The position numbers and the translations under genes are program-made. From contig NZ_JAAQQU010000099.1 in the NCBI RefSeq assembly GCF_011742145.1, positions 62,001-126,000 on the forward strand: a stretch of DNA of 64,000 nucleotides, written 5' to 3'. Each line of letters starts with the position of its first letter. Positions within the stretch are counted from its first letter, which is position 1. A model generated the notes under the pieces. That model saw only the letters and a program-made list of their open reading frames with translations. It was not told where the DNA came from and ran no database searches. Below, in pieces: positions 10,814 through 20,715 of this stretch. Source of the stretch: Flavobacterium sp. J49. GTDB lineage: Bacteria; Bacteroidota; Bacteroidia; Flavobacteriales; Flavobacteriaceae.

Positions 10814-11684
10814 TTTTCTTTTATTGTTTTTGGTTGGCGTAACCCAAGCGCAACAATTGAATTGTTCTGTTCAAGTCAATTCAGATAAAATAGCCAGTAC
10901 CAACAATCAGATTTTTAAAAATTTAGAGAAATCTATCAGTGAGTTCGTCAATAAGACAGATTGGACTGGGGAAAGCTTCAAGCAAAATGAAAAGATTAAC
11001 TGCTCTATGGTTATTATCTTAAATACTTATGATTCCAACCAATTTTCGGCTACAATTCAAGTAGAATCTTCCCGACCAATCTTTAATTCAACTTATTCTT
11101 CACCGGTTTTTAATTACAACGACAAGGATTTTTCTTTTCGCTATGTAGAGTTTGAAAATTTGCTTTTTAATCCGTCGAATTTTGACTCCAATTTGGTGTC
11201 TGTTTTGGCTTTTTACAGCTATATGATCCTTGGTTTTGATGCGGATACATATACGCTTTATGGCGGAAAACCTTGGTTTGATGTGGCCCAACAAATATTA
11301 ACTGTAGCCCAACAAAGCGGTTATAAAGGTTGGAGCCAAGCCGATGGCAATCAGAATCGGTTCTTTTTGGTTAACGATATGCTTTCCGGAACTTATGATG
11401 CTTTCAGAGATGCGATGTACCAATACCACAGAGAAGGTTTGGATAATATGACCAAAGATTTGAAAGCTTCTAAAGAGAAAATTTTGGAATCCATCTCTAC
11501 TTTAAGCGGAATTTACAAAGTGCGTTCCAATGCTTTTTTGACCAGGGTGTTTTTTGATGCCAAAGGTGATGAAATTGTCTCCATACTTTCCGGCGGCCCT
11601 AAAGTTTCAATATCAAGCACTATCGAAACTTTGAATAAAATTTCACCGCTCAATTCAACTAAATGGGCAACTATCAAGTTGTAA
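10797..11684 (+). CDS. porD: Type IX secretion-associated protein PorD (DUF4835)
   Basis: A 295-residue exported protein (signal peptide MKKIASFLLLFLVGVTQAQ) of the DUF4835 family, which is named PorD for its link to the type IX secretion and gliding machinery. Typical landmarks are LNCSVQVN directly after the signal, FSFRYVEFENL, LASYYSYMILG-like sequence (here LAFYSYMILGFDAD) and the GGKPWFD box. The start overlaps the end of coaBC, so translation is coupled. A T9SS-sorted protein is encoded at 14744, consistent with a working T9SS. Confidence 0.85.
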   Translation: MKKIASFLLLFLVGVTQAQQLNCSVQVNSDKIASTNNQIFKNLEKSISEFVNKTDWTGESFKQNEKINCSMVIILNTYDSNQFSATIQVESSRPIFNSTYSSPVFNYNDKDFSFRYVEFENLLFNPSNFDSNLVSVLAFYSYMILGFDADTYTLYGGKPWFDVAQQILTVAQQSGYKGWSQADGNQNRFFLVNDMLSGTYDAFRDAMYQYHREGLDNMTKDLKASKEKILESISTLSGIYKVRSNAFLTRVFFDAKGDEIVSILSGGPKVSISSTIETLNKISPLNSTKWATIKL

Positions 11685-11725
11685 TTAGTATATTTACTAC
11701 TTAAACTTTACTTCATTTTTCGCCC

Positions 11726-13378
11726 ATGATTACTTCGCTTTCGATTGAAAATTTTGCCTTAATTGAAAAATTGAACATTGATTTTTCTAAGGGTTTTTCA
11801 ATTATTACCGGGGAAACAGGAGCCGGAAAATCAATACTTCTCGGCGCTTTGGGATTGGTGCTCGGCAAAAGAGCCGATTTGACTTCTCTTAAAAATAAGG
11901 AAGAGAAATGTATTGTTGAAGCCAATTTTGCCCTCGCAAAATACGATTTACAAGCTTTCTTCGACGCCAATGATTTAGATTATGAAGAGGAAACCATCAT
12001 TAGGAGGGAAATTTTACCTTCAGGAAAATCAAGGGCTTTTGTCAATGACAGTCCGGTGAACTTGCAACAGTTACAAGACTTGAGTTTCTACTTAATCGAT
12101 GTGCATTCGCAACACCAAACCTTAGAGTTGTCGGAAGAAGAATACCAGTTTAAAATCATTGATGCCATTGCAGATAATCAGCAATTCCGGATAGAATATG
12201 CGTTTGTTCTCAAACAATATCGTTCGGCTAAGACAACTTTGGAGACTAAAAAAAGCAGTTTATCAGCCATTCTAAAAGAGAAAGATTATAACGAGTTTTT
12301 ATTTAACGAATTGCATTCGGCCAACTTAAAACCCGGAGAACTGGAAGAATTGGAAAAGACTTATGAAGCGCTGAACAATGTTGAATTTATCAAGGAAAAT
12401 CTTTCAACGCTTTTAACTTTGGCCAATGAGGACCAATTTGGTTTGTTGAAAAACCTTAAGGAGTTTAAATCGATATTGCAAAAAAATGCCGGTTTCTCAA
12501 CCGAATACGAATCGCTTTTCGAACGCGCCAATTCAGTCCTGATTGAGTTTGATGACATAGTCAAAGAACTGAATCGCGAATCGGACTTGGTTTTTAATGA
12601 TCCTGAAAAATTAGAACTCCTCAACCAAAAACTGCAACTCATTTACGGTTTGCAAAAGAAACACCAAGTACAAACGGTTGAGGAATTGATTGACATTCAA
12701 AATGAATTGGAAACTAAAGTGGTTTCTGTAGTGACTTTGGAAGAGGAAATTGTGAAATTGGAAAAAAGTCTCAATGATTTTGAAATTCAATTGGATGCTT
12801 TGGCGGTAAAAATATCACAAAGTAGGAGTGAAGCCATTCCGAATCTTAGTCAAAAACTAATCGACATTCTGAATTTATTAGGCATGCCCAATGTTCGATT
12901 CAAGATTGATATAACGCCATCGTCAACCTATTATAACAACGGAAAAGACAGTCTGCAGTTCTTGTTTTCCGCCAATAAAGGAACCGATTTTGGATTGCTG
13001 AAAAAAGTGGCTTCCGGCGGTGAAATGTCCCGAATCATGTTGGCAGTAAAATCTATTTTATCTCAATATTCCAAATTGCCGACGATTATTTTTGACGAAA
13101 TAGACACAGGAGTTTCGGGCGAGATTGCTAATAAAATGGGAGAGATTATGCGTGAGATGAGTCAATCAATGCAAGTATTCGCGATTACGCATTTGCCACA
13201 AATTGCGGCTAAAGGCAATACACACTATAAGGTTTTCAAAACTGTTTTGGGTGAGAATACAGTTTCTGAATTGAAATTGTTAACCAATGAGGAGCGAATT
13301 ATTGAGATTGCCGAGATGCTTTCGGGCAAAGATATTTCAGATTCTGCACTGAATCATGCCAAGGCATTACTGAACTAA
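11726..13378 (+). CDS. recN: DNA repair ATPase RecN
   Basis: SMC-like ATPase acting in double-strand break repair. The Walker A motif GETGAGKS is at residues 29-36, near the N-terminus; a long coiled-coil region rich in Glu/Leu/Lys spans roughly 160-380; the ABC signature ASGGEMSR and Walker B region TIIFDEIDTGVSG (about residue 452) follow. At 550 residues it is normal length. It starts 41 bp after porD. The order bamD-rpoZ-coaBC-porD-recN is common in flavobacteria as I recall it. Confidence 0.97.
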   Translation: MITSLSIENFALIEKLNIDFSKGFSIITGETGAGKSILLGALGLVLGKRADLTSLKNKEEKCIVEANFALAKYDLQAFFDANDLDYEEETIIRREILPSGKSRAFVNDSPVNLQQLQDLSFYLIDVHSQHQTLELSEEEYQFKIIDAIADNQQFRIEYAFVLKQYRSAKTTLETKKSSLSAILKEKDYNEFLFNELHSANLKPGELEELEKTYEALNNVEFIKENLSTLLTLANEDQFGLLKNLKEFKSILQKNAGFSTEYESLFERANSVLIEFDDIVKELNRESDLVFNDPEKLELLNQKLQLIYGLQKKHQVQTVEELIDIQNELETKVVSVVTLEEEIVKLEKSLNDFEIQLDALAVKISQSRSEAIPNLSQKLIDILNLLGMPNVRFKIDITPSSTYYNNGKDSLQFLFSANKGTDFGLLKKVASGGEMSRIMLAVKSILSQYSKLPTIIFDEIDTGVSGEIANKMGEIMREMSQSMQVFAITHLPQIAAKGNTHYKVFKTVLGENTVSELKLLTNEERIIEIAEMLSGKDISDSALNHAKALLN

Positions 13379-13392
13379 CCGTTTTAATTTAT

Positions 13393-13400
13393 TATTTTTG
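13393..13400 (+). promoter_or_regulatory. Putative -7 box for fabV
   Basis: TATTTTTG fits TAnnTTTG and lies 44 bp before the fabV ATG, shortly after the recN stop. No clear -33 TTG was found at 18-20 bp. Confidence 0.4.
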
Positions 13401-13444
13401 TACCACTTTAATTTTAATATACAGACAACTTAATTTCACAGAAT

Positions 13445-14638
13445 ATGATTATAGAACCAAGAATGCGCGGGTTTATTTGTTTAACGGCTCATCCTGATGG
13501 ATGTGCTCAAAGCGTTAAAAATCAAATTAGTTATGTAAAATCTAAAGGATCGATTGAGGGAGCTAAAAAAGTATTGGTAATTGGTGCTTCAACCGGTTTT
13601 GGTTTGGCGTCAAGAATTACAGCAGCCTTTGGTTCTAATGCCGCGACGATTGGTGTTTTCTTTGAAAAAGAACCTGCTGAAGGAAAAACCGCTACTCCGG
13701 GTTGGTACAATTCAGCTGCGTTTGAACAAGAAGCCCAAAAAGCCGGTTTGTATGCCAAAAGTATTAACGGCGACGCTTTTTCAAATGAAGTAAAACAAGC
13801 AACAATTGACTTAATCAAAGCCGATTTGGGCCAAGTAGATATGGTAATTTACAGTTTGGCTTCACCGGTTCGCATGCATCCGGTTACCGGTGTTTTGCAT
13901 CGTTCGGTTTTAAAACCTATTGGCAGTACGTTCACCAACAAAACAGTTGATTTTCATACGGGTAATGTAACTCAAGTTTCAATTGAACCCGCCAATCAAG
14001 ATGATATCGACAACACTGTTGTTGTTATGGGTGGAGAAGATTGGTCGATGTGGATGGAAGCCTTAAAAAATGCAGGTGTTTTAGCAGAAGGAGCCACAAC
14101 TATTGCTTATTCTTATATCGGACCGGAAGTGACTGAAGCGGTTTACAGAAAAGGAACAATTGGTAGGGCCAAAGACCACTTAGAAGCCACGGCCTTTGAA
14201 ATTACAGACAGTTTAAAATCTTTGGGCGGAAAAGCTTATGTTTCTGTAAATAAAGCTTTGGTTACACAAGCAAGTTCGGCTATTCCGGTTATTCCGCTTT
14301 ATATTTCTTTATTGTATAAAATAATGAAAGCAGAAGGAGTTCATGAAGGTTGTATTGAGCAAATTCAAAGACTTTTTGCAGACAGACTTTATACAAACGC
14401 TGCAGTTCCTACCGATGATAAAGGTAGAATCAGAATTGATGACTGGGAAATGCGAGAAGACATTCAAGAAAGAGTAAAGGCATTGTGGGCAACGGCTACT
14501 ACAGAAAATTTATCGGAAATTGGAGATTTGGCCGGCTATAAACAAGACTTTTTAAATTTATTTGGCTTCGGATTTGACGGCGTTGATTATGCTGCTGAGG
14601 CAAATGAGATGACTCAGATTCCAAGTATTGTTAATTAA
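13445..14638 (+). CDS. fabV: Enoyl-ACP / trans-2-enoyl-CoA reductase FabV
   Basis: NADH-dependent reductase of the FabV/Ter family, which performs the last reduction of each fatty-acid elongation cycle. The N-terminus MIIEPRMRGFICLTAHP and the nucleotide-binding GASTGFGLASR motif are diagnostic. The active-site Y-x8-K pair is Y234...K243 within VYRKGTIGRAK. At 397 residues it matches the family. It is followed by a strong terminator and appears monocistronic. FabV enzymes are generally insensitive to triclosan (family knowledge). Confidence 0.96.
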   Translation: MIIEPRMRGFICLTAHPDGCAQSVKNQISYVKSKGSIEGAKKVLVIGASTGFGLASRITAAFGSNAATIGVFFEKEPAEGKTATPGWYNSAAFEQEAQKAGLYAKSINGDAFSNEVKQATIDLIKADLGQVDMVIYSLASPVRMHPVTGVLHRSVLKPIGSTFTNKTVDFHTGNVTQVSIEPANQDDIDNTVVVMGGEDWSMWMEALKNAGVLAEGATTIAYSYIGPEVTEAVYRKGTIGRAKDHLEATAFEITDSLKSLGGKAYVSVNKALVTQASSAIPVIPLYISLLYKIMKAEGVHEGCIEQIQRLFADRLYTNAAVPTDDKGRIRIDDWEMREDIQERVKALWATATTENLSEIGDLAGYKQDFLNLFGFGFDGVDYAAEANEMTQIPSIVN

Positions 14639-14670
14639 AATGTGTTAATTATTTTGACGAAAAGATATAA

Positions 14671-14698
14671 AAACTCACAAATATTTGTGGGTTTTTTT
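14671..14698 (+). terminator. Terminator after fabV
   Basis: AACTCACAAA and TTTGTGGGTT form a stem with a very short loop (one G-T wobble), followed by a T run, 33 bp after the fabV stop. Confidence 0.8.
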
Positions 14699-14743
14699 AA
14701 TTTAATATATCTTTATAGACAATTAACTTTTAATCTTTAACAA

Positions 14744-17380
14744 ATGAAAAAACATTACTTATTGTTATTTGCCTTATTTTCGGTCTGGCAAATAAACGCC
14801 CAAGTACTGAACCAAAATGCCGGTTGGCCTAACCCTGCTTGGACAGTTACAGGAACTTACAACAATTCAGCTTTAGCATTTGAAGCTAATCCTACAACTA
14901 CTGCAAATTTTGCTTTTGATGACGATGATGCCGGTAATCCCAGCGCGGATAATATATCAGCTGAGTCACCGATAATTAATTTAACACCTGCATTTACTGC
15001 AGGGGAAACTTTGTTGAAAGTAGATGTTCAGTACGGCTATAGATATTTAGCTCCTGATGTTTTACGTTTTGAATATTGGAATGCAGATACGGCAACATGG
15101 GTTGCTTGGGGAGGAAATATACCCGGTAATAACACTATTGTTACCGATAACTTTTGTAGCATTCCAAAGACAAACTATACAACAACCATCCTTAACATAG
15201 CGTCTTTTACCCCAACTCAGTTGTCTGGATTCAGATATCGTATTGCTTATGATGATAATCCGGCAGGTGGTTCTTGGAACTGGGGTTTTTGTTTTGACTC
15301 ACCGGTTATACAATCGATACCACCACCTTGTTTGACCGGATTTAACTTTCCTTCCGGAGTTTTTACTCCGTCTACATGTGATGGTTTAACACCTAATCAA
15401 GTGTCTGATGAATCATGGGCAGGGGATTATTTTAATGTAGCAGTAACTAATGGGCAAACATATAAGTTTACCAGTTCAGTAGCTACCGATTATTTTACTA
15501 TTAGTACTGATAATGGTGCTTCCGCTGCTGCTTTTGGAACACAACCACTTACTTGGGTTTCAACAGTTACCGGAACTATTAGAGTGCATATCAATACTAA
15601 TCCGGCTTGTGGAACTCAAGACGCCATAAGAACAACCAATGTAATCTGTGGCGTTTTGTGTTTGAACGCAAATTTATACCCAGGAGAAACATTAACAGTT
15701 GATACTTGTGATGGTACTACTGTCAATGTGCCTATCGATGATGCATGGGCAGGAGAATATTCAAATGTTCAAGTGTTTTCAGGTAATACCTATACTTTTT
15801 CAACTTCTATTGCTACCGATTATATAACAATTTCCTCTGCAGATGGATTAACTGGTTATGCTGTGGGAACGGGAAGTGTAGTTTATACACCGACCGCCAA
15901 TGGCATAGTAAGATTTTATATTCATACCAATTCAACTTGCGGAACAGAAAATGTATCAAGAGAAAGAAGAATTGTTTGTTCTACAGCTGCTGTTCTTCCG
16001 GGTTGTGCCTCGAATCCGGTTCCTGCAAATGGAAGTACTACCGTTCCTGCTTTTGCAACTTTTGATTTATCATGGACAGCACCTACAACCGGTGATCCTG
16101 CAACTTCATACGATGTTTATACGGGAACAGCTGCAAATAATTTAATATTTGGAGGAAACTTTACTGCTACTACAATTCCTGCTGTTGGACCTGTTGGACA
16201 ATACAGTTTTACAATCTATTGGCAAGTTATTGCCAGAAATGCAGCCGGTCAGGCGATCGGGTGTTCAGTTTGGAGTTTTACAACTGAAGCTCAACCAACC
16301 GATACTGTTGATTATGCTAACTTACAATGGCCACCAACCGCTACGATTACAGAAGGTGGTAATACAACTGTTTACGGAAGAGTTTATGAGCCAGGTCTAA
16401 CGGATACTACTTCAGGTCAAGCACCAGGAGTACTTGCTTGGGTTGGAATTAGTCCGGAAGGAGAGAATTCAAATCCAAATACATGGAATACGTGGATTCC
16501 TGCTACATTCAATGTTGAAGCAGGTAATGACGACGAGTATCAAGCTGTGATTGGAACTACTTTAGCACCTGGAACATATTACTATGCTACAAGATTTACT
16601 TTAAACGGCGGTCCGTTTGTTTATGGTGGAATTAACGCTTCATCTCCATACAATGGTAACTTCTGGGATGGAGCTACTTTTGGTAGTGGTGTTTTGACTG
16701 TAACACCTGCTCCGGCTCCGGCTAACGACGAATGTTCGGGAGCTATTGTTTTAACTGCTGGTAACGTGTTTGAAGATTATGATGCTGTTGGAACCAACTT
16801 AGGAGCTACTGACTCGAATGTACCAGATCCGGCATGTTCTTTCTATGACGGTAGAGATGTTTGGTTCAGTGTTGTAGTACCTTCTGCGACGTTAACAGTT
16901 GAAACACAAACCGATGATGATTCTATTACAGATACCGGTTTAGAAGTGTTCTCAGGAACTTGTCCGGGAGGATTGACTTCAATTGCTTGTAATGATGACG
17001 CAGGAATTGGTTTCTTTTCATTGCTTAATTTAACTGGATTGACAGTGGGTGAGACCTTATACTTCCGTATATTCTCTTATGGTAATGATGAAACCGGAAC
17101 TTTCAGAATTTCAGCTTATGATCCTTCTTTAGCCAGTACAAGTTTTGATAGCTCAAGTTTCTCTTACTATCCTAATCCGGTTAAGAACGTGTTGAATTTG
17201 ACTTATAGTCAAGCAATCACAAATGTTGAAGTGTATAACTTGCTAGGTCAAAAAATGAGTGCTAATACTATCGGTACCAATCAAGGTCAAGTAGACATGT
17301 CTAACTTAGCCAGTGGTGCTTATATGGTAAAAGTAACTGCTAACAATCAAGTTAAAACCATTAAAGTGATTAAAGAGTAA
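14744..17380 (+). CDS. Large secreted protein with T9SS type A sorting domain
   Basis: 878 residues with a signal peptide (MKKHYLLLFALFSVWQINAQ) and a C-terminal type IX sorting tail starting FSYYPNPVKNVLNL and ending GAYMVKV...IKVIKE. The chain contains two related ~105-residue blocks (about 195-300 and 303-405). Each begins with a Cys, carries TCDG, a WAGDY/WAGEY motif and VATDY/IATDY, and ends near an NTNPACGT/HTNSTCGT box. A fibronectin-III-like segment and a later DDD-rich domain follow. Such modules occur in secreted or cell-surface flavobacterial proteins; no enzyme motif is visible. It is flanked by terminators on both sides, so it is transcribed alone. Confidence 0.9.
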   Translation: MKKHYLLLFALFSVWQINAQVLNQNAGWPNPAWTVTGTYNNSALAFEANPTTTANFAFDDDDAGNPSADNISAESPIINLTPAFTAGETLLKVDVQYGYRYLAPDVLRFEYWNADTATWVAWGGNIPGNNTIVTDNFCSIPKTNYTTTILNIASFTPTQLSGFRYRIAYDDNPAGGSWNWGFCFDSPVIQSIPPPCLTGFNFPSGVFTPSTCDGLTPNQVSDESWAGDYFNVAVTNGQTYKFTSSVATDYFTISTDNGASAAAFGTQPLTWVSTVTGTIRVHINTNPACGTQDAIRTTNVICGVLCLNANLYPGETLTVDTCDGTTVNVPIDDAWAGEYSNVQVFSGNTYTFSTSIATDYITISSADGLTGYAVGTGSVVYTPTANGIVRFYIHTNSTCGTENVSRERRIVCSTAAVLPGCASNPVPANGSTTVPAFATFDLSWTAPTTGDPATSYDVYTGTAANNLIFGGNFTATTIPAVGPVGQYSFTIYWQVIARNAAGQAIGCSVWSFTTEAQPTDTVDYANLQWPPTATITEGGNTTVYGRVYEPGLTDTTSGQAPGVLAWVGISPEGENSNPNTWNTWIPATFNVEAGNDDEYQAVIGTTLAPGTYYYATRFTLNGGPFVYGGINASSPYNGNFWDGATFGSGVLTVTPAPAPANDECSGAIVLTAGNVFEDYDAVGTNLGATDSNVPDPACSFYDGRDVWFSVVVPSATLTVETQTDDDSITDTGLEVFSGTCPGGLTSIACNDDAGIGFFSLLNLTGLTVGETLYFRIFSYGNDETGTFRISAYDPSLASTSFDSSSFSYYPNPVKNVLNLTYSQAITNVEVYNLLGQKMSANTIGTNQGQVDMSNLASGAYMVKVTANNQVKTIKVIKE

Positions 17381-17404
17381 ATTTTATTCTTTTATGATAG
17401 TTTA

Positions 17405-17432
17405 AACCACCTAAATTTTAGGTGGTTTTTCT
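17405..17432 (+). terminator. Terminator after the T9SS substrate gene
   Basis: A perfect stem AACCACCTAAA / TTTAGGTGGTT with a minimal loop, followed by TTTCTTTTTT, 25 bp after the stop. Confidence 0.85.
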
Positions 17433-17467
17433 TTTTTATAAAACTTATCTTTGTTAAAATTTAGGCT

Positions 17468-18472
17468 ATGCATTTTTCAATTGTAATTCCGGTTTACAAC
17501 AGACCTGATGAAATCAAAGAGCTCTTAGAAAGTCTTGTGCTTTCTGACTATTATAAACCCTTCGAAATTGTAATTGTAGAAGACGGTTCCTCCATACCTT
17601 GTGATAAGGAAATTGATGCTTTCAGAAACAAACTCAATATTTCCTATTACTTCAAAGAAAATAGCGGTCCCGGTGATTCCAGAAATTTTGGAATGCGTAT
17701 GGCAAAAGGAGATTACTTTATCATTTTTGATTCAGATTGTATAATTCCAAAACAATACTTAACCGAAGTAGAAAAGGAGTTAACTTTGAATTATGTTGAT
17801 TGTTTTGGTGGCTCTGATGCTGCCTTAGACTCTTTTTCTAATATCCAAAAAGCCATCAACTTCGCCATGACCTCGTTCTTAACGACCGGTGGTATCCGTG
17901 GCGGTTCAGAAAAGCTGAATAAATTTCAACCGAGAAGTTTTAATATGGGAATAGCGAAAATAGCCTTTGAAGCCTCAAACGGATTTGGAAATATACATCC
18001 CGGTGAAGATCCTGATTTATCTATACGATTATGGAAATTGGGTTTTGAAACAAGGTTGTTTCCCAAAGCTTTTGTTTATCATAAAAGAAGAATTGATTGG
18101 GATAAGTTTTCTGTTCAAGTCAATAAATTTGGTAAAGCAAGGCCCATTTTAGACAGTTGGTATCCCGAATACAGTAAGCTGACTTTTTTCTTCCCAACCA
18201 TTTTTATTCTCGGATTTTCAATTTCAATTTTTCTTTTTCTGATGGGTGTAACCTTCCCAATTTTGTGTTATGCTTTTTATTATATCCTGATTTTTGTCTT
18301 TGCTACATTGCAAACTAAAAATCCCGAAATCGGATTCTTATCTGTAATTGCAGTTACAAAGCAATTTTTTGGTTATGGTAGGGGATTTTTAGAATCATAT
18401 ATTAAGATCAAACTCCAAAAACAAAAGCCTGAAGTGGCTTTTCCTGAGTTGTTTTTTAAAGTAAAATCATGA
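17468..18472 (+). CDS. Family 2 glycosyltransferase, membrane-associated
   Basis: A GT-A fold glycosyltransferase of 334 residues, presumably using a nucleotide sugar. SIVIPVYNRPDEIKELLESL opens the protein, IVIVEDGSS is the first nucleotide-binding Asp region, and IFDSDCIIP is the DxD-type metal site (DSD). An ED pair in HPGEDPDLSIRLW resembles the acceptor-site motif. Two hydrophobic segments near residues 237-285 place it at the inner membrane. Its stop overlaps the coaE start (ATGA), so the two genes are translationally coupled. The target glycan is unknown. Confidence 0.88.
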   Translation: MHFSIVIPVYNRPDEIKELLESLVLSDYYKPFEIVIVEDGSSIPCDKEIDAFRNKLNISYYFKENSGPGDSRNFGMRMAKGDYFIIFDSDCIIPKQYLTEVEKELTLNYVDCFGGSDAALDSFSNIQKAINFAMTSFLTTGGIRGGSEKLNKFQPRSFNMGIAKIAFEASNGFGNIHPGEDPDLSIRLWKLGFETRLFPKAFVYHKRRIDWDKFSVQVNKFGKARPILDSWYPEYSKLTFFFPTIFILGFSISIFLFLMGVTFPILCYAFYYILIFVFATLQTKNPEIGFLSVIAVTKQFFGYGRGFLESYIKIKLQKQKPEVAFPELFFKVKS

Positions 18473-19059
18473 CAAAAGTAATAGGATTAACCGGTGGAAT
18501 AGGCAGTGGAAAAACTTTGGTAGCCAATTATATCAGGTCAAAAGGAATTCCTGTATACATTGCTGATGAAGAAGCCAAAAAAATAATGGAAACGCAAGAA
18601 GTTGTCCAATTGGTTGAAACTGCATTTGGTGATAGTGTCATTTCAGATAAAAAAATTGACAGGACAAAATTGGCCCAACTGGTATTTAACAGTCCCGAAA
18701 AACTTCAAAAACTCAATACTATTATTCACCCAATCGTTAAACAAAACTTCGATATTTGGTTGAAAAATCATCAAAATTTTCCTTTTGTAATAAAAGAGGC
18801 CGCTATTTTATTTGAAAGTGGAAGCTACAAATATTGTGACAGTATTATTACAATTACCGCGCCTTTTGAGACTCGATTACAGCGGGTTATCGATCGTGAT
18901 AAAACAGATCGAGAAAGTGTTTTAAGCCGAATGAAAAACCAATGGTCTGAAGAACAAAAAATAGCAAAAAGTCATTTTGTAATTCACAATATCTCGGTGG
19001 AAGATACTAAGAATCAAGTGGATAATATTCTTAATTTATTAAAAAATCAACAATATTAA
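18469..19059 (+). CDS. coaE: Dephospho-CoA kinase
   Basis: CoaE phosphorylates dephospho-CoA in the last step of coenzyme A synthesis. The P-loop GLTGGIGSGKT is at residues 6-16, followed by the DEEAK stretch and the LNTIIHPIV motif; FESGSYKYCD and the lid region RVIDRDKT are also visible. At 196 residues it is family length. It overlaps the upstream glycosyltransferase by 4 bp. The next gene has its own promoter. Confidence 0.95.
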   Translation: MTKVIGLTGGIGSGKTLVANYIRSKGIPVYIADEEAKKIMETQEVVQLVETAFGDSVISDKKIDRTKLAQLVFNSPEKLQKLNTIIHPIVKQNFDIWLKNHQNFPFVIKEAAILFESGSYKYCDSIITITAPFETRLQRVIDRDKTDRESVLSRMKNQWSEEQKIAKSHFVIHNISVEDTKNQVDNILNLLKNQQY

Positions 19060-19091
19060 CTTGAGATGTTAATGTTTGGTTAATGTATTTA

Positions 19092-19119
19092 TTGTATAAA
19101 TGTTAAAATACTAAATTTG
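19092..19119 (+). promoter_or_regulatory. Putative promoter of the histidine kinase/regulator operon
   Basis: TTG (19092-19094) and TAAATTTG (19112-19119) are 17 bp apart. The -7 box ends only 4 bp before the ATG at 19124, so the transcript would be leaderless or nearly so if this promoter is used. Confidence 0.5.
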
Positions 19120-19123
19120 TTTA

Positions 19124-20707
19124 ATGAATAAATTGTTTTTTCGCTTACTGGTCATTTTGATGAGTTTATCCTTAATCGGTATAATTCTTGTTCAAGTGTA
19201 TTGGTTTGATAAGTCATTTGAAAACAATGAAGAACAATTCAAGTTTCATGTCAAACAAGTTCTTGGAAATGTTGCCGAAAAATTACAAAAAAATGAAGCC
19301 TATACGTATTATGAAAAATATAATAATGTTATAGACAGCACCGGTAAAGCACCGGATAAAAGTGATTTTTTAGAATTTGGTTATTACCAAAGAGATTCCA
19401 GAACCAATGAAACCATTATCTATTCTAATAGCATTATATCCGAAGATTACGGAATTACATCATCGTTCTTTGATAAAAAAATCGATAGTTTAAGAGAAAT
19501 TAAAAACTATACAGCCAAGAGAAAAACTGAGATTTATACAGACGATATTGATAATACATCAATCAAGCAATCGCAATCACCTGACATCAAAATTGAAAAA
19601 GAAGGCAGAACCGAATTGTTAGACAATGCGCAATTTGAAATTTTCTACAAAGACATCGCCGCTTTGAGACCAATCCAAGAAAGGGTTAAAAACGAAATGT
19701 TGCAAAAGTTATTGTCTGATGAACTCAATCAGTATGGTGTTAAAACACCATTTGAGTACAACATTTACAGCAATGGTTTAGCGACCAAAATAAAGTCGGA
19801 GCGGTTCAGATATGAAAAGGCTTCAACTTATTCTATCCCGGTTTTTATTGATAATGACGGTAATAATAAGTACCAATTGTTGATTACTTTTCCACAGAAA
19901 AAGAAATTCTTATTCTCAGAATTGATAGGGATTTGCATATTGTCAATTGTATTCACTTTGATTATTATCATCGCCTATTCAAGTGCGTTAAACCAATTGA
20001 TAAAACAACGTCAGATATCTGAAATCAAAACCGATTTCATCAATAACATGACACACGAGTTTAAAACACCTATTGCCACCATTAATTTGGCTTTAGATGC
20101 GATAAAAAACCCTAAAGTCATTGAAGATAAAGAAAAAATCTACCGTTATCTTCAAATGATTAGGGATGAAAATAAAAGGATGCATGCCCAAGTGGAAAAT
20201 GTATTGCGCATCTCTAAATTGGAAAAAAGAGAGTTAGAAATCAATAAGGAATCCAATGATATCCACAGCATTATAGAAGATGCCATCGATCACGTAAATT
20301 TGATTATTGACGATAGAAACGGAAGTATAACAACTCATTTTGACGCCACAAGAACAACGGTTTTACTGAACGATGTTCACTTTACCAATGTTTTTGTTAA
20401 TATTTTAGACAATGCAATAAAATATTCTCCCGATAATCCCGTTATAGATATATATACGGAAAACGTGAAGGAGTTTGTAATTGTCAAAATTAAAGATCAA
20501 GGTGCCGGAATGACAAAAGCAGCACAAAAAAGAATATTTGAAAAATTCTACCGCGAACATACCGGTGATTTGCATAATGTAAAAGGTCACGGATTAGGAT
20601 TGGCCTATGTTAAACGAATTCTTGACGACCACAATTGTCAAATTTTTGTAGAAAGTGAAAAAGGAAAAGGAAGTACATTTATAATAAAAGTCCCACTCAT
20701 AAATTAA
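19124..20707 (+). CDS. Membrane sensor histidine kinase (RprX-like)
   Basis: 527 residues. A transmembrane segment at about 7-29, a periplasmic sensor region of roughly 230 residues, and a second transmembrane segment near 263-285 are followed by a HisKA domain with the phospho-acceptor H311 in NMTHEFKTPIAT. The ATPase domain has the N box (NAIKYSPDN), G1 box (DQGAGM) and G2 box (GHGLGLAYVKR). It is paired with a response regulator 9 bp downstream. The arrangement and sequence recall Bacteroides RprX/RprY; the signal is unknown. Confidence 0.92.
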   Translation: MNKLFFRLLVILMSLSLIGIILVQVYWFDKSFENNEEQFKFHVKQVLGNVAEKLQKNEAYTYYEKYNNVIDSTGKAPDKSDFLEFGYYQRDSRTNETIIYSNSIISEDYGITSSFFDKKIDSLREIKNYTAKRKTEIYTDDIDNTSIKQSQSPDIKIEKEGRTELLDNAQFEIFYKDIAALRPIQERVKNEMLQKLLSDELNQYGVKTPFEYNIYSNGLATKIKSERFRYEKASTYSIPVFIDNDGNNKYQLLITFPQKKKFLFSELIGICILSIVFTLIIIIAYSSALNQLIKQRQISEIKTDFINNMTHEFKTPIATINLALDAIKNPKVIEDKEKIYRYLQMIRDENKRMHAQVENVLRISKLEKRELEINKESNDIHSIIEDAIDHVNLIIDDRNGSITTHFDATRTTVLLNDVHFTNVFVNILDNAIKYSPDNPVIDIYTENVKEFVIVKIKDQGAGMTKAAQKRIFEKFYREHTGDLHNVKGHGLGLAYVKRILDDHNCQIFVESEKGKGSTFIIKVPLIN

Positions 20708-20715
20708 AAATTACT

